The notes: generated by a model from the letters alone, not told the origin. Counted from the stretch's first letter, positions 8,009 through 15,909 are shown. The stretch: DNA of 64,000 nucleotides from Clostridium sp. CF012 (GCF_018861755.1 NZ_JAHLEF010000028.1:1-64000), one strand, 5' to 3'. Numbers and translations are program-made.

Positions 8009-9169
8009 TTATTTATTTTTGATGATTTCACCATTCACCATTACAAATTCTACTTTACTTCTTAAATCAAAGGGATGTCCACTATACATAATAATATCAG
8101 CATCCTTTCCAATTTCTAAGCTTCCAACTTTGTTCTCTATGCCAAGTATTTCAGCAGCATTTATAGTTATTGCCTTAAGAGCCTCTTCTTCATCCATACC
8201 CTCTCTTGCAGCAATACCTGCACATATCGGAAGATATTGAAGGGGAATAACGGGGTGGTCTGTCATTATAGCTACCTTTATACCAGCTTTCGAAAGAATT
8301 ACCGGGGTTTTAAAAGTCAGATTCTGAAGTTCTACTTTTGATCTATTTGATAACGTTGGGCCTAAGATTATACCCTTTTGAATGCCTTCTTTTAAATAAT
8401 CTACAATTAAATGGCCTTCTGTGCAATGATCAAGGGTTATATCTATATCAAATTCCTTTGCAATTCGAAGAGCAGTAAGGATATCATCGGCTCTATGAGC
8501 ATGAGCTTTTAGAGGTATTTCTTTTTTTATAACCTTTGCTAGTGCTTCCATTTTCATATCAAATTCAGGTACTTTATCAGGAGTTTCCAACGCTTTATTT
8601 TGTTTTTCTATATACAGTTTTGCTTTAAAAAGATTTTCTCGAAGTATAGCAGCAGTGGCCATTCTTGTACTGGGGGATTTTTTTAGGGCGTTATATACTC
8701 TTTTAGGGTTTTCACCAAAAGCTACCTTCATAGCAACACAATCATTTACAATCATATCATCAATTCTATCGCCATAGGTTTTGATAACTGCAAACTGTCC
8801 ACCAATTACATTTGCACTACCTGGACCAGTGGAAACAGTTGTTATTCCAGCTTGCAGCGCATCCTTAAAACATATATCTCTAGGGTTAATGGCGTCGATT
8901 GCTCTTAAGTGAGGAGTAACGGGGTCAACCGCCTCATTACCATCAGCACCTTCAAAGCCCATTCCGTCTTCCCACATTCCAAGGTGACAGTGAGCATCAA
9001 TCATTCCTGGCATAACAAACTTACCTTTAGCATCAATGATTTCCGCATTACCTGGTGGACTTACCACATTTCCAATAGCAATAATTTTACCATGATCAAC
9101 TAAGATCATTCCATTTTCGAAATTCTCCTTAGCCATCGTATGTATATTCGCATTTTTAATTAAAATCAT
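8009..9169 (-). CDS. Amidohydrolase (imidazolonepropionase-like)
   Basis: A 386-residue metal-dependent amidohydrolase of the HutI-like branch. Visible signs are the N-terminal beta-sandwich segment (I-L-I-K-N-A-N-I-H-T-M), P-G-M-I-D-A-H-C-H-L-G (HxH metal ligands, about 54-62), H-A-H-R-A-D-D (about 220), T-L-D-H-C-T-E-G-H (about 245), and M-T-D-H-P-V (metal Asp, about 302), ending with G-K-D-A-D-I-I-M-Y-S-G-H-P-F. The family hydrolyses cyclic or linear amides; the substrate here is not evident, and there is no hut operon nearby. The gene stands alone, with AGGAGG 8 nt before ATG. Confidence 0.85.
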   Translation of the reverse strand: MILIKNANIHTMAKENFENGMILVDHGKIIAIGNVVSPPGNAEIIDAKGKFVMPGMIDAHCHLGMWEDGMGFEGADGNEAVDPVTPHLRAIDAINPRDICFKDALQAGITTVSTGPGSANVIGGQFAVIKTYGDRIDDMIVNDCVAMKVAFGENPKRVYNALKKSPSTRMATAAILRENLFKAKLYIEKQNKALETPDKVPEFDMKMEALAKVIKKEIPLKAHAHRADDILTALRIAKEFDIDITLDHCTEGHLIVDYLKEGIQKGIILGPTLSNRSKVELQNLTFKTPVILSKAGIKVAIMTDHPVIPLQYLPICAGIAAREGMDEEEALKAITINAAEILGIENKVGSLEIGKDADIIMYSGHPFDLRSKVEFVMVNGEIIKNK

Positions 9170-9316
9170 ATAAAAACCTCCTAATTTTTAGCCACTTGAA
9201 TGTAACTTAAGCGAAACAAGGTGAAAGTATTTATTTCGCTATGCTAATGGTTTTGTATTCAAAATATTATACTATCAATATTATAACATATTTTTCTAAT
9301 TAATATTAAAGGTTAA

Positions 9317-9394
9317 TTAGTAGTCAATAGAGAGCACCTTACAGGTAATTCTGCTATTGCAATAGTAGTAGATAAGATTTCAAAAGATAAATAA
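9317..9394 (+). pseudogene. C-terminal remnant of a probable dicarboxylate/amino-acid:cation symporter
   Basis: A 25-codon in-frame stretch ending at TAA (9392-9394) reads L-V-V-N-R-E-H-L-T-G-N-S-A-I-A-I-V-V-D-K and resembles the C-terminus of DAACS-family symporters (V-N-V-T-G-D-x-x-x-A-V-I-V-D-K). It begins after an in-frame stop, has no start codon or ribosome binding site, and is still followed by a good terminator. The resemblance is from memory of the family only. Confidence 0.4.
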
Positions 9395-9434
9395 AAAAAC
9401 TGATTAGAAAATAAAATTTCTAATCAGTTTTTTT
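9393..9434 (+). terminator. Terminator after the symporter remnant
   Basis: AAAAAAACTGATTAGAAA pairs with TTTCTAATCAGTTTTTTT around ATAAAA. It has no intact rightward gene to serve. Confidence 0.7.
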
Positions 9435-9510
9435 ATTTTAAAATTCTGTTTAAAAGATAGAAGCTTTTTAGTATTAAAGATAAACATAAGTTAACTAATT
9501 ATTATCTAAG

Positions 9511-9690
9511 CTACCTTCTATGCTCTACAAGATCAATGGCTCCTAGCACAATGTGAGCCAAGCCAAATCCAATAACACCTGCTTCAATCATAGGAAGAAC
9601 ATTTTTCTTTTTCATATCATTTCTAGAAAATGTTGCACCAGTAGCAGTTACAATTGTACCTAGTAAAGTTGGAATTAATCCTTCACGCAT
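9511..9690 (-). CDS. Small conserved-looking membrane protein (59 aa)
   Basis: A 59-residue open reading frame starting M-R-E-G-L-I-P-T-L-L-G-T-I-V-T-A-T-G-A-T-F. It has two hydrophobic segments (about 5-20 and 34-50, the second with G-V-I-G-F-G-L-A-H-I-V-L-G) separated by a lysine-rich turn, and an H-R-R C-terminus. GGGAGG stands 8 nt before the ATG. Its length and clean ribosome binding site support a real gene; I do not know its function. It lies downstream of rsgI on the same strand, about 100 nt after the rsgI stop. Confidence 0.65.
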   Translation of the reverse strand: MREGLIPTLLGTIVTATGATFSRNDMKKKNVLPMIEAGVIGFGLAHIVLGAIDLVEHRR

Positions 9691-9794
9691 ATTAAAGACC
9701 TCCCTTTTAAAAATTTTATATTATTAGCTTTTACAAATGTGATATCTTTAATACTGTAAAATATATAGAATATATGTTTTATATTACTAAAGTC

Positions 9795-10820
9795 TTAATC
9801 ATTAAAATCTTTAATAAATTTATTGAATAGATTATTTGTTCTTTGTGGATGTTCATTATTATCAGAACGCTTATCTGTATTGTTTTTTTCTTTTATTTCA
9901 TAAGAATTTTTAGAATTTTCATCATTAGTTATTTTAAAATTTTTATTATACTGAAAGTTGGCTTTAATTTCATTTGAAGTAATCCTTCTTCTAATAGTTG
10001 ATGAATTATTAGAAGAATTCTTGTTTTCTGATTTACCATCTTCCTTGATTTTATTATCTTTACTTTTAATTGTTTTGTCATTATCTTTATTTTTGGAGGA
10101 TTTGTTCTCTATTTTTTTAGTATTAATCTCTACTGAAGGTTTTTTTAGGATATCTTTCTTAATATCTTTATTTTTATTTATGGACTCTCTTTTGTTATTA
10201 TTGCGATTCAAAGTGGATGTATCGATTTTTTTCTTATTAACTGTAATGTCTATTTTTTTATTATTGCTTGAAGAAGCATTAATTATGATATTTAGATTAT
10301 TACTATCTATTATATTTTTAAAACTAGAAATATCTATAGAGTTATCTTTACTACCTTTAATATCAATACTAATAATTTTATTATCATTTGCATGTTCATC
10401 ATTAATAAAATTTTCATCTTTAGCTTCTTTAACTAAAAGCTCAAGACCAACATCTATAGACTTATTTTTAAGTTTAATATTACTAAGTATTAGAGCACCA
10501 TCTGAATTTAGTGCTTTAAAACTAATAATTTTATTCCACCTGTTAGCTTTAAGAGAAACCGATGGGTTACTTATAACTATAGTTGTAACTGGAGAATTGT
10601 AAGCTTGAGCAAAGGAACTAGAAATAAATATAAACATTAGTGAAGCGGCAGTTAGGGCATATTTATAGTTGAATAAGCTTTTCTTGTATAATTCTCCCGT
10701 ATGAATTTCACCTACCTTAGGAAATACTTTGCTAATTTTTACATAAACAAATTCTCCACGGTCGGTCATAATCCCAGCCTTTTTATTAATAATAGATATT
10801 ACAATACCGGTTTTAATCAT
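9795..10820 (-). CDS. rsgI: RsgI-type anti-sigma factor
   Basis: A 341-residue single-pass membrane protein. The N-terminal RsgI domain (about 1-45; K-T-G-I-V-I-S-I-I-N-K-K-A-G-I-M-T-D-R-G-E-F) should bind SigI in the cytoplasm. One transmembrane helix follows (about 55-73), then the conserved RsgI extracellular region with S-N-P-S-V-S-L and N-R-W-N-K-I-I-S-F, and a long Lys/Asn/Ser-rich tail (200-341) with no carbohydrate-binding module. In RsgI proteins of other clostridia the Asn-Pro in this region is the autoproteolysis site; it is present here (about residues 84-85). The start overlaps the sigI end by 8 nt with GAGGG in between, so the two are coupled. Confidence 0.85.
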   Translation of the reverse strand: MIKTGIVISIINKKAGIMTDRGEFVYVKISKVFPKVGEIHTGELYKKSLFNYKYALTAASLMFIFISSSFAQAYNSPVTTIVISNPSVSLKANRWNKIISFKALNSDGALILSNIKLKNKSIDVGLELLVKEAKDENFINDEHANDNKIISIDIKGSKDNSIDISSFKNIIDSNNLNIIINASSSNNKKIDITVNKKKIDTSTLNRNNNKRESINKNKDIKKDILKKPSVEINTKKIENKSSKNKDNDKTIKSKDNKIKEDGKSENKNSSNNSSTIRRRITSNEIKANFQYNKNFKITNDENSKNSYEIKEKNNTDKRSDNNEHPQRTNNLFNKFIKDFND

Positions 10821-11562
10821 TTATTTCACCCTCTTTTATATTTAGATAGGATTTTAAATACACATATTCTGGGTTTATAAGTATCAGTATTAAAGATATT
10901 ATGTATATACGCCATTTTTCAATTGATTTTCTATTTGAAGCAGTTAATATTATTATTTCTTTAGTTGGAAGCCTTCTTTTGGTCTTTAAATGATTAAGTA
11001 TTGACTCTTCTCTAGCGCATAAAAAGGCAACATTTAATAGCGTACTTCTAGTATCCTTGTGTGAGGGCGAGAAATTAATGAGGGAATCGAAATTGATTTT
11101 GTATTTTAACAGTTCCTCTGAAAATGAATTTATTTCATCAGCTCTAAATTCATTCTCAATTTGAATTTCAAAATTGTTAATAGAGTTTTTCCCATCTATA
11201 TAATCTATATTGCCTTTACTGTTATCAAAAAGTAGACTTGGAGAAGTTTTATTTTTTCTAAAATAATCTATAAGTGCGTTTTTAATAATAATTTTACCAA
11301 AACCATAAAAATTTCCTTTAGTCTTATCATATTTGTCACAGGCCATGTTAAAAGCCACAAGTGAGATACTAAGTTCTTCATCATTTTCCCAAATTAAATG
11401 CCTTTTGCAGATTTTACTTGTAATTGAATAAATAAAACCTTTGTTCTCTTCAATAAAGTTGCTGCGATTTTCGAAAATTAAAGCGTCTATATTAAAACTT
11501 TGTTCTTCATCTAAAACTACGACTGTTTTTTTATTTTTATGAAAAAGAAGTTTCAAGTTCAT
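10813..11562 (-). CDS. sigI: RNA polymerase sigma factor SigI
   Basis: A 249-residue sigma-70-like factor of the SigI family: region 2 lies around residues 25-105 (F-I-Y-S-I-T-S-K-I-C-K-R, D-E-E-L-S-I-S-L-V-A-F-N-M-A, F-Y-G-F-G-K-I-I-I-K-N-A-L-I-D-Y-F-R-K) and the SigI-type C-terminal region contains a helix-turn-helix near T-K-E-I-I-I-L-T-A-S-N-R-K-S-I-E-K-W-R. The ATG at 11562 is chosen because GAGGGGTGG precedes it by 4 nt; the in-frame ATG at 11577 overlaps that site and lacks one of its own. SigI controls heat-shock and cell-wall or polysaccharide responses in Firmicutes. It overlaps rsgI and shares a promoter motif with the divergent gene at 11784. Confidence 0.88.
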   Translation of the reverse strand: MNLKLLFHKNKKTVVVLDEEQSFNIDALIFENRSNFIEENKGFIYSITSKICKRHLIWENDEELSISLVAFNMACDKYDKTKGNFYGFGKIIIKNALIDYFRKNKTSPSLLFDNSKGNIDYIDGKNSINNFEIQIENEFRADEINSFSEELLKYKINFDSLINFSPSHKDTRSTLLNVAFLCAREESILNHLKTKRRLPTKEIIILTASNRKSIEKWRIYIISLILILINPEYVYLKSYLNIKEGEIND

Positions 11563-11583
11563 TTGTCCACCCCTCATATTCTG

Positions 11584-11613
11584 TATACGTAAATACTACC
11601 AACTTTAAGAGGG
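11584..11613 (-). promoter_or_regulatory. Candidate SigI-type promoter of sigI-rsgI
   Basis: On the minus strand CCCTCT (11613-11608) is followed after 18 nt by CGTATA (11589-11584). The known SigI promoters have a C-rich -35 (ACCCCC-like) and a CGAA/CGWA -10. It is placed about 22 nt before the sigI start codon, which fits a short leader. The same two boxes occur in front of the divergent gene. Confidence 0.55.
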
Positions 11614-11676
11614 AAAAGAAACAAAAATATATTTTTGAATGCAATATAAAATATATTTAAAAAAATAATAGAAATA

Positions 11677-11707
11677 CCCTCTAATAAATATTAACATGCT
11701 TCGTATA
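11677..11707 (+). promoter_or_regulatory. Candidate SigI-type promoter of the divergent secreted-protein gene
   Basis: ACCCTCT (11676-11682) followed after 19 nt by CGTATA (11702-11707), matching the sigI promoter on the other strand in both boxes and nearly in spacing. Transcription would start near 11713, giving a leader of about 70 nt before the ATG at 11784. Confidence 0.55.
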
Positions 11708-11783
11708 TATAGGGGAAATGAAAAATATGGGATAATGATTAATGATTGCTATCTACATAAGAGCAATAAGAGGAGGAAGTAAA

Positions 11784-12767
11784 ATGAAAAAAGTAGCTAT
11801 TTTAGTTGCAGCCATAGCATTTACAATAAGTATAAATACAAAGGTGTTTGCAACAGGTGTTGTAAATTCAGTTACTACAAGTTCTAGTATTGATGCAAAC
11901 ATAAGTGAGGTTGTTAATAAGGATACAGGCATTATGCCAGATAGTATGTTTTATTTTATTGATAAGGCCTTTGATAATCTTAAGATATTTTTAACTTTTG
12001 ATGATGCAAAGAAAGCAGAAATAATTTCACAAGTAGCAAGTGAGAGAATAGCTGAATATGACAGTATGACAGAAAAAGAAAAATATGATTTGTCACAAAA
12101 AATAATTAAAGCATTAGATAAGTTAAGTGAAAAATTAGATGTATTAGAAGAAGATAGTGATAATGAAGTTAATTTAGAGCATAAGGAAGCAGTATCTAAC
12201 ATGGTAGAAAAAAGACATCTGTTAAATACTGCAAGACAGGAATACCAATCATTAAAAGTTGATTTAAAACATGCTGAGAAGTCTGGTGATGAAGTGGCTA
12301 TAAAAGCTGCCCAGGATCTATTAAAAGTAAAAGAAGATTTGTATAAAGATGCTAAAGAAGCATTTAAGATAGCTTTTGAGGAAATGAAAGCAGTTAAAGA
12401 AGATACTGTAAAAAGTGATGAGAAGATAGAAGAACCAAAAGTAGTAACAGAAGAAAAGGTTGAAGAAGAAAAGGTAGATAAAATAGAAGAAACAAAAGAA
12501 ATAAAAGAAATAAAAGTAGCTAAAGAGGCAAAAGAAGAAAAAGAAGCTAAAGAGGCTAAAGAGGCTAAAGAATTAAAAGAATTAAAAGAATTAAAAGAAG
12601 TAAAAGAAGTTAAAGAAGTCAAAGAAGTTAAAGAAAATATAATTAGAAATGAGAATAAAAGAGAAGAAATAAAAGAAAAATTAGAAAACATACAAATTAG
12701 AAATGATAACAAAAAAGAAGAAGTAAAAGAAAAAACAAATGAAATTAAAGAAAATAAAAAGAAATAA
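11784..12767 (+). CDS. Secreted DUF5667-like coiled-coil protein, Lys/Glu-rich
   Basis: A 327-residue exported protein. A signal peptide (M-K-K-V-A-I-L-V-A-A-I-A-F-T-I-S, cleavage near A-T-G) leads into a region resembling DUF5667 (about 45-110: M-P-D-S-M-F-Y-F-I-D-K-A-F-D-N-L-K, then D-D-A-K-K-A-E-I-I-S-Q-V-A-S-E-R). A coiled coil follows, and residues 215-327 are a low-complexity Lys/Glu tail built on short repeats of KEAKEA, KELKEL and KEVKEV. The ATG at 11784 follows AGGAGG; an in-frame ATG 14 codons upstream has no such site and would bury the signal peptide. It is divergent from sigI with the same promoter motif, so it is probably a SigI target at the cell surface. Confidence 0.75.
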   Translation: MKKVAILVAAIAFTISINTKVFATGVVNSVTTSSSIDANISEVVNKDTGIMPDSMFYFIDKAFDNLKIFLTFDDAKKAEIISQVASERIAEYDSMTEKEKYDLSQKIIKALDKLSEKLDVLEEDSDNEVNLEHKEAVSNMVEKRHLLNTARQEYQSLKVDLKHAEKSGDEVAIKAAQDLLKVKEDLYKDAKEAFKIAFEEMKAVKEDTVKSDEKIEEPKVVTEEKVEEEKVDKIEETKEIKEIKVAKEAKEEKEAKEAKEAKELKELKELKEVKEVKEVKEVKENIIRNENKREEIKEKLENIQIRNDNKKEEVKEKTNEIKENKKK

Positions 12768-12809
12768 ATAGAACATTAGTCATTTAGAATAAAAGTTCTC
12801 ATCTAGGTA

Positions 12810-12852
12810 AAAATAAGATATTGTAATATAAAATTACAATATCTTATTTTAA
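12810..12852 (+). terminator. Terminator after the secreted coiled-coil protein gene
   Basis: AAAATAAGATATTGTAAT pairs perfectly with ATTACAATATCTTATTTT. The next gene starts 24 nt later with its own ribosome binding site. Confidence 0.75.
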
Positions 12853-12875
12853 TTTAGAGGAGGAAAATAAAATTT

Positions 12876-13034
12876 ATGAGAAAAACAAAATTACCGAAAG
12901 GCCAGCATGAAGAAGAAGTTGAAAATGTAAAAAATATGCTCCAAAGAGGCATGGGCATAATTGAAATTATAGACTCAACGAGTCTATATGAAGAGGAAGT
13001 CATAGGAATTAATAATGAACTTAGAGGTGAATAG
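12876..13034 (+). CDS. Small protein (52 aa), unknown function
   Basis: A 52-residue protein (M-R-K-T-K-L-P-K-G-Q-H-E-E-E-V-E-N-V-K-N-M-L). AGAGGAGG lies 9-10 nt upstream of the ATG. The stretch M-L-Q-R-G-M-G-I-I-E-I-I-D-S-T-S-L-Y-E-E-E-V looks like the C-terminal helical tail found in Rpn/PD-(D/E)XK transposase-like proteins (G-M-x-I-x-x-I-x-x-x-T-G-L-x-x-E-E-I), so it could be a remnant tail or a free-standing small protein. The terminator directly after the stop supports transcription as its own unit. Confidence 0.5.
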   Translation: MRKTKLPKGQHEEEVENVKNMLQRGMGIIEIIDSTSLYEEEVIGINNELRGE

Positions 13035-13043
13035 TAGAAAATA

Positions 13044-13072
13044 AAATGCCGGGGAGTCCCTGGCATTTATTT
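13044..13072. terminator. Bidirectional terminator
   Basis: AAATGCCGGGG, loop AGT, CCCTGGCATTT, with A-rich left and T-rich right flanks. It serves the small rightward gene and overlaps the end of the leftward gene at 13067. Confidence 0.75.
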
Positions 13073-13312
13073 ATTATTAATCCCAGCAGTAAAATTCAGT
13101 TCTCTAACTGCAGCTAAAACTTGTTCCTTATCTATCGTACAAGTAGCAGTGGAAAGACCATGTTTTTCTAGAATGCTACTTATTTCCTGGTGAGTAATAG
13201 CTGTAGATGGAGATTCTCCTTCTATACGTAAATCTAAGTCGTTATTATCACGTTTAAATGATACAAAGTATTCGCCTGCATCATTTTTGTCTAGTATAAA
13301 ACCTTTAGCCAT
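13067..13312 (-). CDS. Hypothetical protein (81 aa)
   Basis: An 81-residue soluble, acidic protein (M-A-K-G-F-I-L-D-K-N-D-A-G-E-Y-F-V-S-F-K-R). The first half looks like a small beta structure and the second half (I-T-H-Q-E-I-S-S-I-L-E-K-H-G-L-S) like helices. No catalytic motif is visible. AAGGGGG before the ATG and a strong terminator at the other end support a real single-gene unit. I do not recognise the family. Confidence 0.6.
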   Translation of the reverse strand: MAKGFILDKNDAGEYFVSFKRDNNDLDLRIEGESPSTAITHQEISSILEKHGLSTATCTIDKEQVLAAVRELNFTAGINNK

Positions 13313-13478
13313 TTTTATGCCCCCTTTTTTTTCACAAATACTACAATTATAGTATAATGCACAGCCAAATAATTATCAAAGTATTTTATTTGCACAATAA
13401 AATGTATTAAACAAAATAATATGTAAAAGATAATAAATGTAATTAGTAAGTTAATAAATAAATTTAAGGAGAGGTATT

Positions 13479-13583
13479 ATGCCAAAAAAAGGAATGAGTA
13501 GGCCACAAGTTCAACCTAAAGGGGATAATAATAAGAAAATGAAAGATCAAGATGCAAAAAGAGTTCCAGAAGTAGGAAAATAA
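13479..13583 (+). CDS. Small basic protein (34 aa)
   Basis: A 34-residue, Lys/Gln/Asn-rich peptide starting M-P-K-K-G-M-S-R-P and ending R-V-P-E-V-G-K. AAGGAGAGG stands 6 nt before the ATG and a perfect terminator follows the stop. It has no hydrophobic segment. It resembles the very small basic or SASP-like proteins of spore formers in composition only; the function is unknown. Confidence 0.55.
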   Translation: MPKKGMSRPQVQPKGDNNKKMKDQDAKRVPEVGK

Positions 13584-13584
13584 A

Positions 13585-13630
13585 ATAATTAAACACCATG
13601 TTGAATTATATCAACATGGTGTTTAATTAT
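13585..13630 (+). terminator. Terminator after the 34-aa gene
   Basis: TAATTAAACACCATGTTGA pairs perfectly with TCAACATGGTGTTTAATTA around ATTATA. It lies between convergent genes and may act on both strands. Confidence 0.75.
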
Positions 13631-13665
13631 TACTAGGACTTTAAAGCGAACTTTAGATTTGTGAC

Positions 13666-14079
13666 TTATTCATATATCCCAAATCCAGTGATAACTAGTG
13701 TATCCCAATCAGTCTCTTCATTTTTAATCCAATTGTATTCGATACATAGTTGTTTTAACCAAGCATTAAGGCCACTACTATTTTTACTTGCATTTGGTGC
13801 TTGTCTTCCGAAACTTTCTTTTATAGTTTCAAGTAATTCTATTTGGTCGTCTTTTACCATCTCTTTATCTAACATTTCTTCTATAACATCACAACACTCT
13901 TCATAACATTTTTTGTCCTCAGCATACAATTCATCTGCGAGTAACTGACGTTTGTTATTTAGTGTATCTCGGACAGTATTAATTTCTTCTAAGTTTGATA
14001 AGTATTTTTTAGCTATGTTCATAGCGGCAATATCATTATCTATTCTAACTATTGCTCTTTCCAATTTTGCATTTCTCAT
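13666..14079 (-). CDS. Hypothetical protein (137 aa)
   Basis: A 137-residue, mostly helical soluble protein (M-R-N-A-K-L-E-R-A-I-V-R-I-D-N-D-I-A-A-M), with likely coiled-coil character in residues 1-60, an acidic middle segment with C-Y-E-E-C-C, and a C-terminal part rich in Trp (A-W-L-K-Q-L-C, W-I-K-N, D-W-D-T). GAGAAG precedes the ATG. No family is recognised. It is alone on this strand and bordered upstream by a long perfect hairpin at 14122-14176. Confidence 0.5.
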   Translation of the reverse strand: MRNAKLERAIVRIDNDIAAMNIAKKYLSNLEEINTVRDTLNNKRQLLADELYAEDKKCYEECCDVIEEMLDKEMVKDDQIELLETIKESFGRQAPNASKNSSGLNAWLKQLCIEYNWIKNEETDWDTLVITGFGIYE

Positions 14080-14121
14080 TTTAATCTTCTCACTTTACAT
14101 TTTTTATTTAGTCATTGATTA

Positions 14122-14176
14122 AGGCATCTTGAAAAAATAACTAGTGTGAATGCTTGTTATTTTTTTCAAGATGCCT
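14122..14176. repeat. Long perfect inverted repeat (20-bp stem)
   Basis: AGGCATCTTGAAAAAATAAC at 14122-14141 is the exact reverse complement of GTTATTTTTTCAAGATGCCT at 14157-14176, with a 15-nt loop. It lies upstream of the leftward gene at 13666-14079 and far from the next rightward gene, so it is not an obvious terminator of an intact gene. Confidence 0.6.
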
Positions 14177-14349
14177 AATGACAATAAATCAATTATATCA
14201 TAAATTCACTATGATACAAAATTCTGCGTATATTAAATGTTTTTCTAGTGGTAACCAAAAAATTATTTAATTTAAAAAAATCAAAATTGTTGAAATTATA
14301 TGATTAATAGTATAATATTATAAATATATCAAATAATTAACATTTTTAC

Positions 14350-14481
14350 GTCAATTATGCACAAGAGATGGTAGATGACAATTGATAATTATTATCTATT
14401 CCAGACATAAGAAGATCTGCTGCAGAATTGTTTATTATGGGCAGTAAACCATTAAAAGAGCCTAAAGATATAATGCTATAA
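14350..14481 (+). pseudogene. Possible decayed gene end
   Basis: One frame reads V-N-Y-A-Q-E-M-V-D-D-N, then two stop codons, then L-L-S-I-P-D-I-R-R-S-A-A-E-L-F-I-M-G-S-K and P-L-K-E-P-K-D-I-M-L with a final TAA at 14479-14481. The composition is protein-like, but there is no start or ribosome binding site. I cannot name the parent family. The remaining part of the 430-nt gap (14080-14512) shows only the long inverted repeat and AT-rich sequence. Confidence 0.3.
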
Positions 14482-14512
14482 TTGAAAATTTAAAAAACAG
14501 GGGTGATATTCC

Positions 14513-15898
14513 ATGTTATCAAAAATATTAATCGAGGAAGTATTGAGCAAGGCGTTGTGTACAGGAGGGGATTTTTCAGAAATATTTTTAGAGGACACTG
14601 TAAAAAACAACATATCAATGGTTGATGGAAAGGTAGATAATTCTGTATCTGGAAGGGAGTTTGGAATAGGTATTAGAATATTTAAAGGCCTTAATAGTGT
14701 ATATGCATATACAAATGATGCAAGCCGTGGATCTTTATTAGAAACAGCGTGCAAAGCGGCCTGCGCTGTAGGAAGTATTAACAATGATAAATGTATAGAT
14801 ATAAACTTAACAGAAAGAATAGGTTCAAACATTCATCCTATTTTATATGTTCCATCCACTGTTAGTAACTTAAAAAAGGTAGTGGAAATGAAAAAAGCCT
14901 ATACTTGCGCTAAAGATTATAGTAGTGAAATAGCCCAAGTAACTATAAATTATGCAGATGTGGATCAAAAGGTTTTAATAGCAAATAGTGAAGGCTTATT
15001 AACTAATGATAGAAGAATAAGGACAAGAGCATTTATACAATCAGTAGCTAGTAATGGAGTAGAAAACCAAATGGGTTACCAAGGGCCAGGAAGAAAAATG
15101 GGCTTTGAAATGTTTGATGCTATTAATATTGAAGAGATAGCGAGACAAGCTAGTAAAACAGCTGTTACTATGTTACATGCAGCAGTTTGTCCAGCAGGGA
15201 AAATGCCTGTAGTAATAGACAATGGATTTGGTGGAGTTATATTCCATGAAGCATGTGGTCACGCTCTAGAAGCTGCAGCTGTAGCAAAAGGCAACTCAAT
15301 ATTTGCAGGAAAATTAGGACAGAAGATTGCATCAGACAAGGTAACGGCAATCGATGATGGTATTATGACGAATTTATGGGGTTCAATAAATATTGATGAT
15401 GAAGGAACTCCAGCTAAAAGAAATGTATTGATTGAAAATGGTATTCTAAAAGGATATATGATAGATAAATTAAATAGTAGAAGAATGAATATGGAGATTA
15501 CAGGAAGTAGTAGACGTGAATCTTATAAGTTTGCACCAACTTCAAGAATGACTAATACCTTTATTGCTCCAGGAAATGATGATGAAAATACTATTATTGG
15601 CTCCATGCAAAATGGGTTATATGCAAAAGAGATGGGCGGAGGTTCAGTAAATCCTGTAACAGGAGAGTTTAATTTTGCAGTAGTGGAAGGATATTTAATT
15701 AAAAACGGTAAAATAGATATCCCAGTAAGAGGAGCTACATTGATAGGAAAAGGATCAGATATATTATTTAATATTGATATGGTAGGAAAGAATTTACAAC
15801 ATGGACAGGGAATGTGTGGAGCATCAAGTGGGAGTGTACCAACAAATGTGGGACAACCTATGATTAGAGTATCAGAGATTACAGTAGGTGGAAGATAG
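14513..15898 (+). CDS. tldD: TldD-family metalloprotease
   Basis: A 461-residue TldD/PmbA-family protein. The metal-binding motif H-E-A-C-G-H is at residues 245-250 in the context G-V-I-F-H-E-A-C-G-H-A-L-E, which marks it as the catalytic TldD subunit. The C-terminus has the typical G-M-C-G-A-S-S-G-S-V-P-T-N-V-G-Q-P and I-R-V-S-E-I-T-V-G-G. In bacteria TldD pairs with TldE to form a protease that degrades unfolded peptides and matures some RiPPs. The partner gene starts 11 nt downstream. GGGGTG precedes the ATG. Confidence 0.93.
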   Translation: MLSKILIEEVLSKALCTGGDFSEIFLEDTVKNNISMVDGKVDNSVSGREFGIGIRIFKGLNSVYAYTNDASRGSLLETACKAACAVGSINNDKCIDINLTERIGSNIHPILYVPSTVSNLKKVVEMKKAYTCAKDYSSEIAQVTINYADVDQKVLIANSEGLLTNDRRIRTRAFIQSVASNGVENQMGYQGPGRKMGFEMFDAINIEEIARQASKTAVTMLHAAVCPAGKMPVVIDNGFGGVIFHEACGHALEAAAVAKGNSIFAGKLGQKIASDKVTAIDDGIMTNLWGSINIDDEGTPAKRNVLIENGILKGYMIDKLNSRRMNMEITGSSRRESYKFAPTSRMTNTFIAPGNDDENTIIGSMQNGLYAKEMGGGSVNPVTGEFNFAVVEGYLIKNGKIDIPVRGATLIGKGSDILFNIDMVGKNLQHGQGMCGASSGSVPTNVGQPMIRVSEITVGGR

Positions 15899-15909
15899 GA
15901 GGGATTTAT

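Noticed and set aside
9958-10602. Rightward Leu/Ser-rich open reading frame
   Set aside because: It is the complement of the Lys/Asn-rich tail of rsgI and has no ribosome binding site.
12471-12640. Repeat array in the secreted protein gene as a mobile element
   Set aside because: The short Lys/Glu codon repeats are in frame and explained by low-complexity coding sequence.
11951-12712. Leftward Ser/Phe-rich open reading frame
   Set aside because: It is the complement of the Lys/Glu repeat gene at 11784-12767.
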